Assembly (NCBI GenBank): GCA_003648085.1
Contig: QMOC01000212.1
Coordinates: 1 to 5,509, forward strand
Origin: Chloroflexota bacterium
Lineage (GTDB): Bacteria; Chloroflexota; Anaerolineae; B4-G1
Direction of reading: 5' to 3'
Length of the DNA stretch: 5,509 nt
This document shows, in pieces, positions 5,351-5,509 of the stretch. Under the pieces are notes generated by a model. The model saw only the letters and a program-made list of their open reading frames with translations, did not search any database and was not told the origin of the DNA. Position 1 is the first letter of the stretch. Every line of letters begins with the position of its first letter. Both the position numbers and the translations under genes were made by a program.

Positions 5351-5378
5351 ATTATACCCACAGCGGGATTTTATGCAA
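5351..5378 (-). promoter_or_regulatory. Promoter of the leftward foldase operon
   Basis: On the minus strand a perfect -10 TATAAT occupies 5356-5351. A weak -35 TTGCAT (5378-5373, matching the TTG of the consensus) lies 16 bases upstream. The predicted start is near 5344, giving a leader of about 45 bases to the ATG at 5298. This box is the reason for rejecting the longer reading of the foldase gene. Confidence 0.65.
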
Positions 5379-5388
5379 CCTGAGCGGC

Positions 5389-5417
5389 TTGCCAAAGCGC
5401 CCGCCATCTGCTACAAT
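5389..5417 (+). promoter_or_regulatory. Promoter of the rightward histidine-phosphatase gene
   Basis: TTGCCA (5389-5394) and TACAAT (5412-5417), each five of six consensus bases, are separated by 17 bases. The predicted start is near 5424, about 18 bases before the ATG at 5442. It is back to back with the leftward promoter, with only 10 bases between the two -35 boxes, so one regulator bound between them could affect both. Confidence 0.7.
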
Positions 5418-5441
5418 TCCCATCGCCATAGAGGAAGCCAC

Positions 5442-5509
5442 ATGGCACTACTGTACCTCATTCGTCACGCCCGCGCACAGATGCTGGGCGATGCAGCCGA
5501 ACGCTGGCC
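5442..5509 (+). CDS. Histidine phosphatase family protein (phosphoglycerate-mutase-like), 5' end only
   Basis: Only 22 codons are visible. The product begins MALLYLIRHARAQMLGDAAE. The LIRHA motif at residues 6-10 is the N-terminal catalytic motif of the histidine phosphatase superfamily; His9 would carry the phosphate, and Ala replaces the more common Gly after it. The superfamily covers phosphoglycerate mutases, cobalamin-pathway phosphatases, SixA-type phosphohistidine phosphatases and many broad-range phosphatases, so no substrate can be assigned. The start is supported by GAGGA at 5431-5435 with a 6-base spacer and by the promoter just upstream. It is transcribed away from the foldase operon. 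Confidence 0.8.
   Translation, partial: MALLYLIRHARAQMLGDAAERW

Noticed and set aside
5299..5361. Longer foldase start at 5361
   Set aside because: The TATAAT box at 5351-5356 would put transcription start downstream of that codon, and the signal segment begins right after the start at 5298.

Overview
The window looks like a chromosomal piece from a GC-rich bacterium, most probably a member of the Chloroflexota (Anaerolineae-like). The clues are two consecutive exported proteins with Pro/Thr-rich spacers, a surface domain ending in Gln-Asn-His, a stand-alone KaiC-type ATPase, and the order tRNA-Thr / rpmG / tRNA-Trp / secE. The assignment comes from gene content and style only; no database was consulted.

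Nearly everything lies on the minus strand, so the biological reading order runs from right to left. At the far right (about 5299-5441) is a divergent promoter region. Rightward it drives a histidine-phosphatase-family gene, of which only 22 codons are in the window. Leftward it drives a tightly packed gene string: a parvulin-type peptidyl-prolyl isomerase/foldase (4312-5298), a membrane-anchored protein with a Pro/Thr spacer and a small C-terminal domain (3601-4299), a single-domain KaiC/RAD55-like ATPase (2842-3579), the 16S rRNA 2'-O-ribose methyltransferase RsmI (1952-2773) and an aconitase-X large subunit (685-1920). Gaps between these genes are 12, 21, 68 and 31 bases, which fits one operon. 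The last two gaps are filled by short direct repeats, and the genes after them (rsmI and the aconitase-X gene) lack a visible Shine-Dalgarno site.

The left 690 bases are a translation/secretion cluster with its own strong promoter. The -35 hexamer of this promoter contains the stop codon of the aconitase-X gene. The order is tRNA-Thr(GGU), ribosomal protein L33 (rpmG), tRNA-Trp(CCA), a perfect 14-bp hairpin, and secE, which runs off the left edge. By hand count this cluster is about 45-48% GC, against about 67% in a sample of the aconitase-X gene.

The five core protein genes are recognisable families. The less ordinary points are the aconitase-X large subunit with no small subunit beside it, the surface-protein/foldase pair next to a KaiC-like ATPase, the two repeat-filled junctions, and the hairpin between tRNA-Trp and secE. 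I see no CRISPR array, transposase, toxin-antitoxin pair or phage gene.
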